Positions 47,235 to 59,698 of a stretch of 64,000 bases of DNA are shown in pieces. The position numbers were made by a program, and so were the translations under genes. The stretch spans positions 42,943,493 through 43,007,492 of the forward strand of contig OX419759.1 in the NCBI GenBank assembly GCA_948567375.1, read 5' to 3'. Each line of letters opens with the position of its first letter. The first letter of the stretch is position 1. The notes below the pieces were generated by a model. The model saw only the letters and a program-made list of their open reading frames with translations, made no database searches and was not told where the DNA came from. The DNA is from Lunularia cruciata. Taxonomy: Eukaryota > Streptophyta > Marchantiopsida > Lunulariales > Lunulariaceae.

Positions 47235-47344
47235 ACAGGGGGAGAAAGGGCGACCGCGCAAAAGACACGAAGGATGAAGGATGGGAAGACCCCATCAAGC
47301 CGTACAAGGGTGAGACAAAATAGGTAAAGAGAGGCTAAGCCCCA
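47235..47344 (-). mobile_element. Short LINE-tail insertion (110 bp) with 10-bp target duplication
   Basis: Only the 3' tail of the LINE family is present (GATGGGAAGACCCCATCAAG and GGCTAAGCCCC on the plus strand). It is flanked by ACTTGCTGCT at 47225-47234 and 47345-47354. Either an extremely 5'-truncated LINE or a SINE that borrows the LINE tail. Confidence 0.85.
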
Positions 47345-47354
47345 ACTTGCTGCT

Positions 47355-47606
47355 CCATGGTTTTTCTAGTTGGGTCTATATTTATCTTTCGCGTCTGGCT
47401 CCTCATGTCGATTTCATTTTTCTTCTTGAACTTTTGTTATGTTTTCAATGGGTAATTGCAGGTCTTTGGTATATATGTTTTACTCTCCGTTTGTTTCCAT
47501 GTGAGGTTTATTTTTGCTATCAGAAGATTGACATATTGCTTACTTTACATCTCTTGCATCTCATTTTCATGTAATGAATTCTGGATCCCCTCGAGGAACG
47601 GGGGAA
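47355..47606 (+). repeat. Dispersed GGATCC-CCGTTC family copy
   Basis: It shares CGTCTGGCTC, TGTTTCCAT, CATCTCTTGCATCTCATTTT and GAATTCTGGATCC with the sense strand of the array at 16.2-17.4 kb, ending in CTCGAGGAACGGGGG. A single diverged copy outside any recognised gene. Confidence 0.65.
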
Positions 47607-49159
47607 GCCGTTATGAGGAACGTTCAGACAAACGTGTGTGGCTTCCGTCCTCATTTCTCTATACCCACTTCATTCACAAACCCTGTGCTAAGGGGATAAG
47701 AAGTATATAGTAATAAAAGTTACAGGTATCCAGATACGATCAAAATCTAACCCGATCAAGGTTCTTCTTAGTTTCATTGTCTAGGCAAATCCAAGAGTCA
47801 CACGAGACGAGAAGTCGATGTGTTTACCGATCAGCTTCTTTCAATTCCTGAAGTCAAACCCCAACAACCATTTCTTAGCTAAAGGACTTGCGTAGGAGTC
47901 GAATAATGGTTAGACACAAGTTCCTGGGCTCTAGACTCTCTACAGGCGTCCAATCATGGGCCCCACGCTGACCTTCCACTCGATATTTAGTGCGGATATG
48001 ACTTCTGCTATATGTTCCAATCAAAGTCCAGTGCCAAGAAATGTTGTGAAGACCGGCTCTCATGTTCCGCCATAGCTGACACCGACAAACGATCGCCCCA
48101 GACTACGAGGGACTTATGGTCAGGAGAATAACGAGGAAATAATCACAAATGGACACTTGGATTTGAGTCGATCACAAAATATGAGAGGCCCAGAGCCACA
48201 CACTTTTGTCCGTAAAGAAATATGAGAGTGTGACCTTTTCTGCCGTTCGCCAGTAAGTGCATGGAGCATACTGTGACTGAATCGAAGGGGCTGGTTCTTT
48301 TGTTAGTTGGCTCGTCAACAATGCGGTTCACACGGATTAATACGCAATTTCGTGGGTTCGCACAATGATTGAAGATGATTCAGGAGAAGAAGGATGAGAA
48401 GATAAAATCTGCACGTCACTAATATAACTATTTAAAGTAATACTTTTATCTATTTCACCTCTCAATTCTCTGGATGGCTGAACGCTTTCAATTCAAGACC
48501 TCCTTTCACCTTATAGCAAAATTTCTGTCAAGCCGAAAACTGCAATGCTTCTTAGAGGACTTGACGATCTTGAAGTTGCATACTTGCTTCCTCGATCACC
48601 TATGCCAATTCGAATTGAAATTCGTGGTATTGTGAACTGGAAATTCAACTTGAGCATTCTTACTCCCAATATTCGCACCTCGATTTTCTTTCAGACACTT
48701 AATTTCAAACGCATGCATACGTAACGTCGACTGACGTAATCCGAGGAAGCTCAAAGCTCAAAGATTTTGCGTAGACTGTAAGCGTTTAGTCTGCGCTAAG
48801 ATTTCACGCTTTCAATCTTGATTCTTTCGTGTCCCGTTCTTACAATCCCTCGTTTACTGTTCCTTCTTCTCTCCACATTTCACTCTAGTCAGTCACTTTT
48901 CACCTTCGATTTTGCTTCGCTCAGCAGTTAGGAACTTTTTCGGCTCTTCAATTCATCTCGTGTATTGATATAGCTGGGCCTCCCGTTTGCTCGGCTAGCC
49001 TCTTGTGCCTCATCGGGTTTCTTTCTGTAAGTTTCTCTTCCGTCCCGTTAAATGAGAGGAGAAAACGACTTCACGTTTTCAAGTGTGACGGCGTTGACTC
49101 CATATCACTGATGATGATGACTCATCAATTTCAGACCAAGTTAGAATTTTCTTCCGCAC

Positions 49160-49594
49160 CTACTGCAAACCCAGGTGCAATGATTGGGTGCACATGGTTG
49201 AGCTGCAGACAGTGAGTGAGACGCGTTTCCCCAATTTTGGAAGAGTGATGTAAAGGCTTCTCGAACATCCTATCGAGCTGCCGGCAAAGCCGCAAAATTC
49301 CTGGGTCCCACTATTGAGATGAGCCCGGAAACTTCTGGACAATGAAGACGTCGTCATCGCCGCCTCTACCTCCAAGTGAGCTGGGGAGGCAGAACAAGCT
49401 GGACATTCTAAACTAAGTGGGAAGAGATGTGAGACGGATTTGAGGATGTATTCCAGTAAGTAAGATTCTACGTTTCCCAATTCTTTTAAAGATGCAGTGT
49501 GACTGTCAATCGCTTCCACATAACACTCGGCCAAGCATTTTCTGGATGCTGACTGGGTTTGTTGATCTATGAATGGAGCTTCTTGCCATTGCAT
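49160..49594 (-). CDS. Unrecognised 144-codon ORF
   Basis: A true ATG start and a continuous frame with mixed composition (for example SRKCLAECYVEAIDSHTASL). No domain, targeting signal or family is evident, and no neighbour suggests a role. It could be a lineage-specific protein, an exon or chance. Confidence 0.2.
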   Translation of the reverse strand: MQWQEAPFIDQQTQSASRKCLAECYVEAIDSHTASLKELGNVESYLLEYILKSVSHLFPLSLECPACSASPAHLEVEAAMTTSSLSRSFRAHLNSGTQEFCGFAGSSIGCSRSLYITLPKLGKRVSLTVCSSTMCTQSLHLGLQ

Positions 49595-50553
49595 GTAGGG
49601 TTCGTTACGTTCGCGACCGAACGGAGGGGAGAATCTTCACCATTCTTGGAAACAGTTTCTACATTGCAATCTCGATAGTGTGCACGTTGTTGCAGATGCT
49701 TTCCCGCCAACCATAAGCAGAGGAGTGAACTTTGATAATCTTTACGACCGGAAGTCAGACTGCAGAACTATCAGTCTCCTCACCTCGGTTCATTTCAGGA
49801 AAAAAGTGGCCCATGCTCAGCAAGACTGTTTCTGCCCGATTCACTATAAAGCTGTGAAATCAGCTGCTGCTGTTAGATTTGTAGGACTTGATCGGATGGA
49901 GACCAGACAATTTCACCTACAGAGCCTACAAACTTTTTATTCCTAATTTTGTTTTAGCTCCCCAAAGTCCATACGAAATGAAACGTGTGGGCAGACCAGA
50001 AAACATTAAACTGTTCCTAGAGTTTCCTAGAGTAAACTACATAAACTGCAGTTTCCAGACCTGTAGCTCCCGGAGTGCGCGGTCTTATTCTACGGTACAG
50101 CTTCTAATATACAATATCCAGGTCTGAAAATGCCTGCGGTTTTTTCTCTCCTCTCTTTTCTATACCTACTTCTCCTTCGTTGGTCAGGGGAGACGCTACT
50201 CCACTGGCCCCTCGAAGAACCAGATTTGGAATATATAGCGCTCTATTCTCCACATTTCAGCTTGAAGTAGTGACAGTCTTCTGAGCCCTTCCCTTCTCTC
50301 TAGTATTAAAAGACGCATCTCGAACCTGAACCCAGCAGCACCTGTCTTGACTAACATAAAATATCAGCTTGTTGATGTCCTACTTCTAAACCGGACACAG
50401 ACCAAAAATCTAGTTGGGAAAATATTCGCTGCGCTGTTTGAAGAGAGACAGTCATAGGTATGCTGCACATTCCACATTCGTGAACTGTTCCTGCACCTTC
50501 TTGATTCTTTAAATCTACCTAAGCTAACAGATGGCAACCTGTATTATCACTAT

Positions 50554-50640
50554 TCATCGCCAACTCGTCTCCTAAATCTTGACCTACATCAGAACCTCAT
50601 CATTAGTCATCGCCAACTCGTCTCCTAAATCTCGACGTAC
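50554..50640. repeat. 53-bp-period tandem duplication
   Basis: TCATCGCCAACTCGTCTCCT starts at 50554 and again at 50607, and the copies continue similarly afterwards. Confidence 0.85.
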
Positions 50641-53600
50641 GTCAGAACCAGGACTAACTAAACTAACCTGTCCAGATTTCGACATTTCAAAGCTTATTTT
50701 CTAGTCGAGAAGAGCCTTGAGTGACTAGCCATTCCTGAATGCGTCCATCCAGATCTAATTATCTGCCCACATGCAATGGGTACCATACTTTTTATAAAAC
50801 TAACTCTACGGAGTCCCTTCACGCACCTCGTACGATCAATGCAGCCCTGGGTGCCTCAGCTGGCATGCTTTCCCTTGGCCTTAATTCAACTGTTACGAGA
50901 CTAGATATTTACACTCACTGCCATCAGCGTTTAATTAGCGCGGACTAAAGTAGGATAACTATAAGGATACGGTTCTGGAGAGAGGTAACCATCTGCATCA
51001 GAATATTGACAGACAACTTGGAGATTTAGGTCCCGACTTATATCCCAAGAATCTGATTCAGAAGCATATAACTCTGCAAGTTTAACATACCATGCACATT
51101 CATTTTCTGGGTGGCACATTTTGAGGACGGTAGATTATACGTAACAGTTACAAGTAGGACCGATAATCTGTAAGAGGGTATCGTGGCACTGCACTTTAAC
51201 TAAAGAATTGGCAACTTTTTGGTACTTTCATCCTCGACATCTCACTTCATTACGATCCCTCCAATCTGCCAACATCGATACGTTAACTATATGCCCATAT
51301 GACATCATGCGGTTTCGCACTAGTTTAGGCAACGTCATGAACTTTGTCACGCACTTCCCTACTCAAATTCTCTGAAGCCCATGCATAGTAAATAATTTCC
51401 ATCGCTTATTTGGAATCAACGAAGTCAACGATGGCCTACTTACGAAGGAGCAGGTCATGATAGACCCATTTTCTGAAGAGTAAACTGTGATCTCTCAAAC
51501 ACGGATTCGCTATTCTGCTCCAGGTACTCTAAGATTATTTAGCAAATATGATTGGCGGTATTGCCTCTCCACTCATGAACTTATCTGAATCAGCACTTCG
51601 CTAAGTTTGGAGACTTCGCTCCCAAGTTATATATGCTGTTGAATTCGATCTGCAATTCAACATCAATATGAACATCGTGCTCTCTTGGATGTAGAAGCCA
51701 TGTACAATCATGCCAGTTCATTTTGGCCTACGTCGGTACAGTAGTCTATCCTGCACATCAATATCCAACCCAAGCTTTCTTGATGTTGATGATATGACAT
51801 TCTAGAGGTGTCGGCGGGATAAAGAACCTGATTATGACTGTCCCTTAGCCCACCATGATAAAGATTTTGCTAGGACATGGATACAAAATCATGTGAATAA
51901 CAAAACATCTCCCTTAATAAAAGTTCAAAAGTTCATCATATCGCATAGAATAAAGTGCAGTATCTATTTATCTACCCAGAATTACACTATAGTTCACAAG
52001 AATGAATTGATACTTGCTTGAAGGTCCTTAATAACAATGAGTTGTAGAAATGGAAGTTCCAACTTGAAGCAGTTTCGTCCAGATCTCTTTTGGAAGTTTC
52101 TCTGTACTTAGTCAGTACTCAATACTATTGGCCTCCACCGATAGCGAGCTCACGTCAATAAGCATAATCAAGCGGTAGTCCTAGAACGATTACTTCAATG
52201 ACATCTTGAAATCTAATCATTCCAATTTAGTCTCTTACAAATTGCAAGACGGGTTGTCGTGGATTCCTTCAGGTTACGGTGACCAATCCCCGAGCCAAGA
52301 TTGCTCTTTGTTGTGAGTTGGCTTATGCAGCCAAGTCGCAAGTTTTGGGGATTTTGTTTCCCTTTCTTCACGTTAGTGTTTTCCCACTCTCGTCTGCCTT
52401 AAGTAGGCCTATTAGCTGTTTGATTTGTTGGAAAGCAGTACCAAGCTCCCGTTCATTGATTTTCTCTTGACCGCAGGAATTACTTCTGTTCTTAATATTT
52501 ATGGACAGCAGGTTTAAGAACCTCCAAGTTAGTAAAATTCAATACGAAGTACGTGTTACTGGTCCGTTATTATACTGAAACTAAACTAAGGTGGAATAGA
52601 AAGGTTTCTTCGAAATAAATCTTGAAGTTCCCGATGAGATAACTCTTTCTCCACAAAACATCTTCAAAATTATACATGTATGCACTAACACCTTGAGACG
52701 TTTTGGGCGGGAAAAGTTATCTCATCAGAACTTGCTTCTTGATTCGCTGTCCTTCTTTGCACGGGTTCTAGACCAACAATACTTATAGAACTTGTAATTT
52801 CTGTCGTTCTAGATTTGGCTTCCATAGCGTAAGATTCTTAGATTTGTTCTTTTATTTCATGATCAAGAATCCAGGTGAATATCGTGTTTCTCTATTACTT
52901 GCTATTCTGGAGCTCTTTGCTGAGAGCTTGTGTTTATACCCTAAGACTTGGGCACTTCAAGCCAGGAAAGACACACGAGGACTTCAACTAATTCACCTAA
53001 CGGTCGTTAACAAGAGTTCTTACTGAATCACAGCTTAATATACAGCCAAAGTTGGAAACTGTTCCCAGCGATGTAAACTCCCCTTGAATAAGCTGATGAT
53101 TAAGTTTGAGGTCCACACATATCTAGTACTTTTACCGAACGAATACCAATTCAGAATTGTCCTAGGCTAGATAATTCTTAATGGATCCTCGCTGGATCCT
53201 TCAATATGTGCACTTTCTGCTAGCGAGCTTCAAGATTACCAGATTTAATATGCGGTTTTGATCAATATCTCTGTAAAGTGCTAAATAAAGAGTTACTGAG
53301 GACTAATCCTGGTGGAATCAATCAAGTGAAGTTTTAGTGCCTCCAAGGAAGCCGGGAGAAAGGTCCGACACAAGTTCGTCCACGAAAGTCGCTGAAGAAG
53401 AGAAGCTGCCAAATCGGAGAAACGAAGAGAAGTATTAAACAAAAGGATGAATAGAAAGCTCGCGAGTAACGTGGGGACGTCGCAGCTGACTCCGAAGCCT
53501 GGCACTTCCCCGCCCGCGAACTTCAAACTCAGTTCTCACCCTTCCGTTCCGATCGCCATGGTCCTCCCTAGCTTCCTTTTCCGCGATTCACATGGCTCGT

Positions 53601-53650
53601 TTGGGCTCCGGCGGCCCACTAAAAGACAAAGTCCGGTAATTACAATTTTG

Positions 53651-53732
53651 ACGGAGCTCATGTGCGCGTCAGGTCTGCCTGACGTTCAAACCCTCCGCCC
53701 GGAGTTTATACGTCAGGCAGCTCTAGCTCCGT
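53651..53732. repeat. Nested inverted repeat
   Basis: ACGGAGCT (53651) pairs with AGCTCCGT (53725-53732), and CTGCCTGACG (53675) with CGTCAGGCAG (53711-53720). A smaller hairpin GTCAGG-TCTG-CCTGAC lies within. Confidence 0.8.
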
Positions 53733-55711
53733 TTGAGCTTTTTCGAATCGAGAATTTCTAGATTAATGGGTGGGGTCATACCACGTGCAATAGAACTATC
53801 GACATTCCCTTTCTATGATAGGTTTAAATTTTCCCGAGAATGAACCTTCCGATTTCCCATCTCGCGAGCGAGATCGACTCTTTAATCTTTCCAAGCAAAT
53901 ACATCTTCGATTTTAGTTTTTGACCCTCGAGACGGGATGCAGATGTAATATGTTTTACCTTTTTCATTTTTGGACGCGTAATTCAAATTGTTGATCATGT
54001 GTGATTTAAGAATGAAAGCATTTATTAGTATTCTTCTTTCAGATAGAAAAAGAAATTGTTTGTCAGCGAGAACCAGGTCCAGTAGTACTCCGGTGAAATA
54101 TCTTCTTTTTGTTCATAAATTGTTTTTCTCCTTACTAATGTGATTAATTCCATAAGATTTTCTGTTTGAAACTCCATTAATTACTAGAATATAAAATCAT
54201 AAAATTCATCTATATATAGAAAAACTAAAAGCTAAATTTGATGAGCAATCCTTTGTTAAAAGCGAATGTGAAAAGAAAAGTTATTGATTTGCAAACCCCC
54301 AACTCTTTATTTTACATAACCCAATCCGAGAACTGGTTACCTATTAACGCCAGTCAATAATCCAAAGTGACGTACGTCCAAATTAACTGCCGGACCTATG
54401 CACTCCATGGACACATGATTATGCTCTTTCCGTCAATGTTTTAGAGGCTGACGGACGTCAAAACTGACGTACAACATTGAGCCATGTGAAGTTGCCTTCT
54501 GTCGCTGTCTCGCCCCGGCTCTCTCCCCTGCTGTTGCTGGTTCTCCTTCCTCGTCTGGACTTCATGCTGGACGTGACCGCTTGGTCGGATCCAACATCCG
54601 GTAAGAACCGACGAATAAAGAGCTACTCCCAACAAACATGACATCTGCTAGCTAGCTGAGAAACTTTGTCGGCAAGACACTGGTCGGCTTTCATGAACAT
54701 GCCCGGTACGTGAGCCGAATTCGCGTAAAATTCACGAAAATTGGAGTGAAGATCGAAAATGGAGACCTACGTACTAGTTACGCAATCTGAAAGTGTTCCC
54801 GGTAAGTTACAGGGAAGTAGTGGCCTGTACTGAGTTCAGTCGCGGGAGATCCTGACTTTTTGCCGATCTTCACGCATCCGCTTTTTCGTCCACACACGAT
54901 GGTGTTGTTGACGACACAGCATGGCTTCCTCCTACCCGTCTCCAGGAGCTAGAAATGCTCATGGACCGATTCAATTTCGCGCAGAAGTATTTTCTCCTGG
55001 ATGAGGAGAAGGAGTCCGACTGTCTTTGCTCGTCAGAGTGGAAAATCATGCCTAGCTCTTGCAGCAATGCCTGACTTTACAGGGGGAGCTATGTTTTACG
55101 ACGCAACACGAGATCAGGACCTGGAGCTGCTGCCTCTGCGTGCCCACGCTGTCGTTGTTCACTAGTGGGGCTGAACCAAATTCTATCATTTAGTAGATGA
55201 CCTTGGCTGCGGGGGAGGAGCTTTGAGAGTGAAATCTTCTCTCCGAGGTTGCTGTGTGCTGGAGCAAATAACTTCTTTCAGTCACAGGTGCAGGTCTTGC
55301 TTATCTGAGTTATCTATTTCTCTGTTTCGGGGCGCCTTTTGGTATGATTGAGGACTACAAGAGCAAGAGCCTTATGATACTGGTTGTCTCAAAACAAACA
55401 CTAGTCATACCGGTTCTTTCACCATTGGCAGTGTCTTCATTTGTGGATTATCTCACGTGCCAGCAACTAAACGTAGAGGTTGGGAGGATTGGATTTGTTC
55501 TTACCTGCTATGCCGTCAGTTTAAATAATCTGGTCTGCACTCTATAATTTTGACTGAAGTCGCAGCAGTGAGCTGAAATCATGGACCGTCTTTGTCTAGA
55601 TTCATGGTTGCTTATATTCACGTAGTGAGCACAAGCTGACTGGCACAGAAAGGGACTTTCTGTGGTCCTGACCTCGTTATTCTTTGCTTTGCAGTCCACA
55701 AGTGGGGATCA

Positions 55712-56665
55712 ATGGGTACCTTAATCGGACACATCCTTCCCGGGGTCGGTTTCATCCTTATCGGGTTCTGGCATCTGTACAACATCGTAAGAAGCTATGT
55801 TGAAAGTCCTTGGAATTACAGGTCGAGGATTTGGTTCCCGTCCAGGCTGAAAGGTGCCCTAAAGTATATAGAGCCAATTGCAATTATGTTTGCAGCAGGG
55901 CTGTCAATTTCTGCTGAATTATTTATCTGTCCCCGATCACACCAGCCCTTTGCAGACGACTGGTCGATTCCAAGTAACCACCTAAACAACTTCGAGCACT
56001 CAACTATTTCCATGTTCTTCTTTATATTCGGAGCTAGTTGCCTCTGCAGTGAGCTTCTGAAAATTCATTTACCCCGAGGGCTTCTCCACCTCATGGGAGC
56101 TTTTGCCTTTAGTCAAGAGCTTATTATTTTCCACTTCCATTCCGCGGATCACATGGGCCTCGAGGGCCATTATCACTGGTTACTGCAGTTGCCTATCATG
56201 GTTGGTCTCGTGTGCGCTCTTGTGGAAATAGCTGCACCGAAAGCCTTCGTGGTGTCATTCGTTAGGAGTCTGTCCATCTTTCTTCAAGGTTGGTGGTTTG
56301 TGCAAATGGGCCTCACTCTCTGGGTTCCTGCGTTAAATCCCACCGGCTGTGCCATGACTGAACACGACGGACACGAGGTCGTGCACTGCGAGAGCATGGA
56401 GGCGGACATGAGAGCGAAGGCATTGGCCAATTTGTACTTCAGCTGGTATCTGGCGTCAATCTTGGTGTTCGCCTTGTGTCTTTACGTGGGAATGATGTGC
56501 CATTTCAGCAAACAGGTGCTCTATGAACCTCTGGAACATAGTTTGAAAATAGAACGCGACCTTAAGGATGTGGAAGCTCAAATCTCCCCAAGGGGTTCAG
56601 ACGGTGAGGGTTCCCTGAGTGCTGAGGAGATGCAGGGTCTCACTTCAATTGAACTGGGGAGATAA
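55712..56665 (+). CDS. TMEM45/DUF716 family multi-pass membrane protein
   Basis: A 317-residue integral membrane protein with about seven hydrophobic segments, starting at GTLIGHILPGVGFILIGFWH. It has the family's histidine-rich membrane signature: FEHST (about 94-98), then FHFHSADHMGLEGHYHWLLQ (about 139-158), and a QGWWFVQMG segment (about 193-201). The C-terminal 50 residues are charged and cytosolic. Plant members of this family are poorly characterised; a role in stress or pathogen response has been suggested for some, and no enzymatic activity is established. The ATG lies 18 bases after a good splice acceptor (TTTGCAG ending at 55694), so the 5' UTR is probably spliced and the coding region is intronless. 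Confidence 0.9.
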   Translation: MGTLIGHILPGVGFILIGFWHLYNIVRSYVESPWNYRSRIWFPSRLKGALKYIEPIAIMFAAGLSISAELFICPRSHQPFADDWSIPSNHLNNFEHSTISMFFFIFGASCLCSELLKIHLPRGLLHLMGAFAFSQELIIFHFHSADHMGLEGHYHWLLQLPIMVGLVCALVEIAAPKAFVVSFVRSLSIFLQGWWFVQMGLTLWVPALNPTGCAMTEHDGHEVVHCESMEADMRAKALANLYFSWYLASILVFALCLYVGMMCHFSKQVLYEPLEHSLKIERDLKDVEAQISPRGSDGEGSLSAEEMQGLTSIELGR

Positions 56666-58256
56666 AATTCTTCTTCAGTCGAATTGAGACTGGACGAGTA
56701 CGATGCACTGCATGTAATATATGACCTGCTAGATGGGGAACAGGAAAATTGAGCCAGAACACTCGGAATTTTTGCCTCCTGTCACCAGTACTCGTTCCTG
56801 TCCGTGCCAAGTATTGAGCATTTTGCCCTACCCTTGTGGACATATACAGAGTTATGGATATCGGAAATTTTGGCACATCTGAGCGTCTTCATGTACATAG
56901 ATAGAGTCGATTAGCGAGACTAAAAGTGCTACGGGCTGTATCGTTGTTCAGATGTCTCGTGTCTCGTATCTGCTGTGAAAAGAAAGAAGATGAAATATTC
57001 TTGTCCTACGTATCTTGGGATTGAAAACAGTATCTTCCCAGTGCTCAATGTCGTTCTCTGATTAAAAACAGTTAGAGGAGAGTCCCCTCACACTTTCTGT
57101 ACAGTAAAGGGTGACCTCCTCTCGACTGCACAGTTCTTTCGAGCAATAAAAGGTTTCTACAGGTTGCACTTATTCTCGTGGTGTATCTTGCGCAACTTGG
57201 CAATTCTTGTTCTCGGTTCTGAAGTATTGACAGGAGTACCTTCAACTTTTGAGAAACTCTGCAGATTCCACGACTTGTAGTCATCAGCTACCCTACCCAA
57301 TATCTGATGTTACATGCTTAGAATCTCGACCATTTCAAAATTGACAAAATCCAACAAGCAAATTATGCTCATGCAACTGCCATTAACCCAAGAAAACCTC
57401 CGCGAACTCAAATGTTCATACGAATTCGTCCCGTCATTGAACTCTTGATCACACTCTTGATCTTCTCCTCCGCACACTGTTCACGGAATTTTCTGCAAAC
57501 CCGCCACAATCTCTACACAATTCTATGAGAATATGCGTTACAATATGAAGGAAGGTATTTAAATCTCAAACCATAACGGAGGAGAAATAAAAGCCACTAA
57601 ACCCCAAAACTTGGTCGAGCACAACTCTCATATGAGCAAGCAAAATCAAAGACACCGTCGCTGCAAGACCCAGAATCAAGTCGACGCGAAATCTTGATTT
57701 CGACAGTCGCCAGCTGCTGAAAAGTTTCTGCAGCACGGTTAAGTAAAGCAGTACTCCTGCAATCTTCTCGTCAACGTCCACAGTATCTTTACGCAGCATG
57801 CGATGGCCATCGCATGGTCGAAATCGTGCAGTACAAAGAGAGAGATCTCGAGAGCCTATGACGACAACAACAGAACTAAACTTTTGCTGCCCCGGACCTA
57901 ATACACCCGTCCCCAGCACAACCTGCATCAGTTGATCCACATTCCCTCCCCAGAAGAGCTATCACCCAGAGAATACCCACGCGACTGCATCCGACGTCTT
58001 TTGTCCAGTAGCAAGGCGTACCGTAGTTTCTCCGTGGGAACTGTGGTGGGAACCATGCCCTGACCACAACACAGTCCAAGTCTCGAACGTGGTAGGTGGT
58101 GCATCCAGCCGGAGTCTGCAGCAACTCGAGAAGTTGGAGTACAACGGTAAGTCCAAAGGTGTGCTTACCATTAGTCTCGAGAAATGGGGGAAATAAATCG
58201 CATCACGGTTGGACTTACTCATATACCCAAATTTCATTAGAAAGATTCATTTTATA
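56666..58256. other. TMEM45-like 3' UTR and spacer
   Basis: Presumed 3' UTR followed by DNA with no supported gene. The minus-strand frame at 57566-57940 contains hydrophobic stretches but starts at GTG and matches nothing. Confidence 0.5.
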
Positions 58257-58398
58257 TAGTTTATCAAGAGAAGAAAGGCGACCGCGTAGGAAAAATGAAG
58301 GATGGGAAGACCCCATCAAGCCGTACAAGGGAGAGACAAAAAAAGGTAACATGGGGCTAAGCCCCAATAGAGTCTGTATGAGAAAGTAGTTTATCAAG
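58257..58398 (-). mobile_element. Short LINE-tail insertion (118 bp) with 12-bp target duplication
   Basis: TAGTTTATCAAG occurs at 58257-58268 and 58387-58398. Between them is only the LINE tail, read on the minus strand (plus-strand blocks GGCGACCGCGTAGG, GATGGGAAGACCCCATCAAG, GGGGCTAAGCCCC). It lacks a poly(A) tail. Young relative to the neighbouring copies, because the target duplication is still perfect. Confidence 0.9.
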
Positions 58399-59544
58399 TA
58401 GAAAGTGCTCATCTTTGTATAAACCCTTTTTAGTATACTAAACACTTTATAGCAATATTTCTTTTCATCTAGGTCCCGCCTTTAACATGTGTAATGTATA
58501 CGAGTTGGAATTTGGAAGATTCTGCTAATACTGTTTTACCTTATACTTCACGAGTTAAATTTACCTCCAAATTATACTATACTTACCAAATTTACCTCCA
58601 AAATTCAGCTTAAGTATGTTTTAACTAACGTTTGAATAGATCTTTACAGAAGTCTTTTCGGGAGAAAAACAGTGGAGTTGATGTGTTTGAGACTTTCCAT
58701 CATTGTATGCTTAGAACCAAATGTAGATATAAAAGTCTAGATTTCTTCATATGATATGTCGAAAAGCTCAATTCAGTTTATCATAAATTTTGTCATAAGA
58801 TGATGGCAACGTCATTTTCGATGCGGAATCGTTGAACGTGTGTTTCTGTTATTTCAATAGATACAAGCATCATGAAATCTACCAACATTCTTGTTGTGTT
58901 ATAGTAACCAACTTTTCAGGACAAGTTGGTAAATCTAATTGGACCATCCAATGTCTGAAGATTGTATTATAAATTTTTATATTAGTACAGGTTTATCTCA
59001 CGCTTACAACGACGAGAAGACAAATCTATACATTGTCAAATTTGTGCAATTTTATTCATCGGACTTAACTGGGACGATGTAAGACTTAGGGTATATACGT
59101 ATCAAGTTTAAGTTTAAGTTTTCAAGTGACATTTGTGCGCAAAATTGAGTTGTTCCGTTGGAGGTGAGGTGTCTAGACAGTCTAAAACTCATTTTACAAC
59201 TTCCATTTTGACACTTTATTAATGAGGATAGAAAGGTTCTTCAAGTTTTCTAACCTTTTCCTTATATAATCTTGTGGTTCGTGGTTTCAAAGTTTAGGGT
59301 CATCCCAAACCATATTTAAACGGACCCCATGAAAGTCTTATCCCACATGGAACATGACAAGCATAGTCACATGAAGTATGCCAATAAATCCATGAAGATA
59401 CCTAAATCCGTTCATAAATCAAATGAAGAAGTCAAGAAACAATATTAACTGAAATAAGTAAAATTAGTTTTAGAAAAATAGTAAAATTAGATCTAACTTG
59501 TTGATCTCCAACTAATACGTTTTACGGCAAACGCGAGACTTTAT
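58399..59544. other. AT-rich spacer
   Basis: No gene or recognisable element. One block (ATTTACCTCCAAA) is duplicated near 58558 and 58589. Confidence 0.55.
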
Positions 59545-59698
59545 GCGACAAGACATGCATTCCAGAATTCAGTGTTATTGATGATACCATGGAGCATTTG
59601 CCTGACGTCCGTAATAAGACATGCGTTCCATAACTTAGTGCCATTGACGGTACCATGAGATATTTACTTGAATGTAAGAGTAATATAATAATCTAAAG
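59545..59698. repeat. Left half of dispersed repeat split by LINE copy C
   Basis: The reverse complement matches 44838-44995, including both sub-units. The match stops at AATCTAAA, exactly where the LINE tail begins. Confidence 0.85.

Larger units (their letters stand above)
47607..55711. other. Long gene-poor stretch ahead of the TMEM45-like gene
   Basis: About 8 kb with no recognised gene or element class. The local features (minus-strand ORF at 49160-49594, duplication near 50.55 kb, nested inverted repeat near 53.65 kb) are listed separately. A strong donor-like site (CCA|GTAAGTAAG) is near 49455 but no coding exon fits it. The interval 53.8-54.3 kb is AT-rich. Around 55.0-55.7 kb lies the promoter and 5' leader of the next gene, whose last leader intron ends at 55694 (TTTGCAG). 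Confidence 0.5.

Noticed and set aside
57566-57940. 124-codon minus-strand ORF with hydrophobic segments
   Set aside because: GTG start, no recognisable family, no splice or promoter context; not enough to call a gene.
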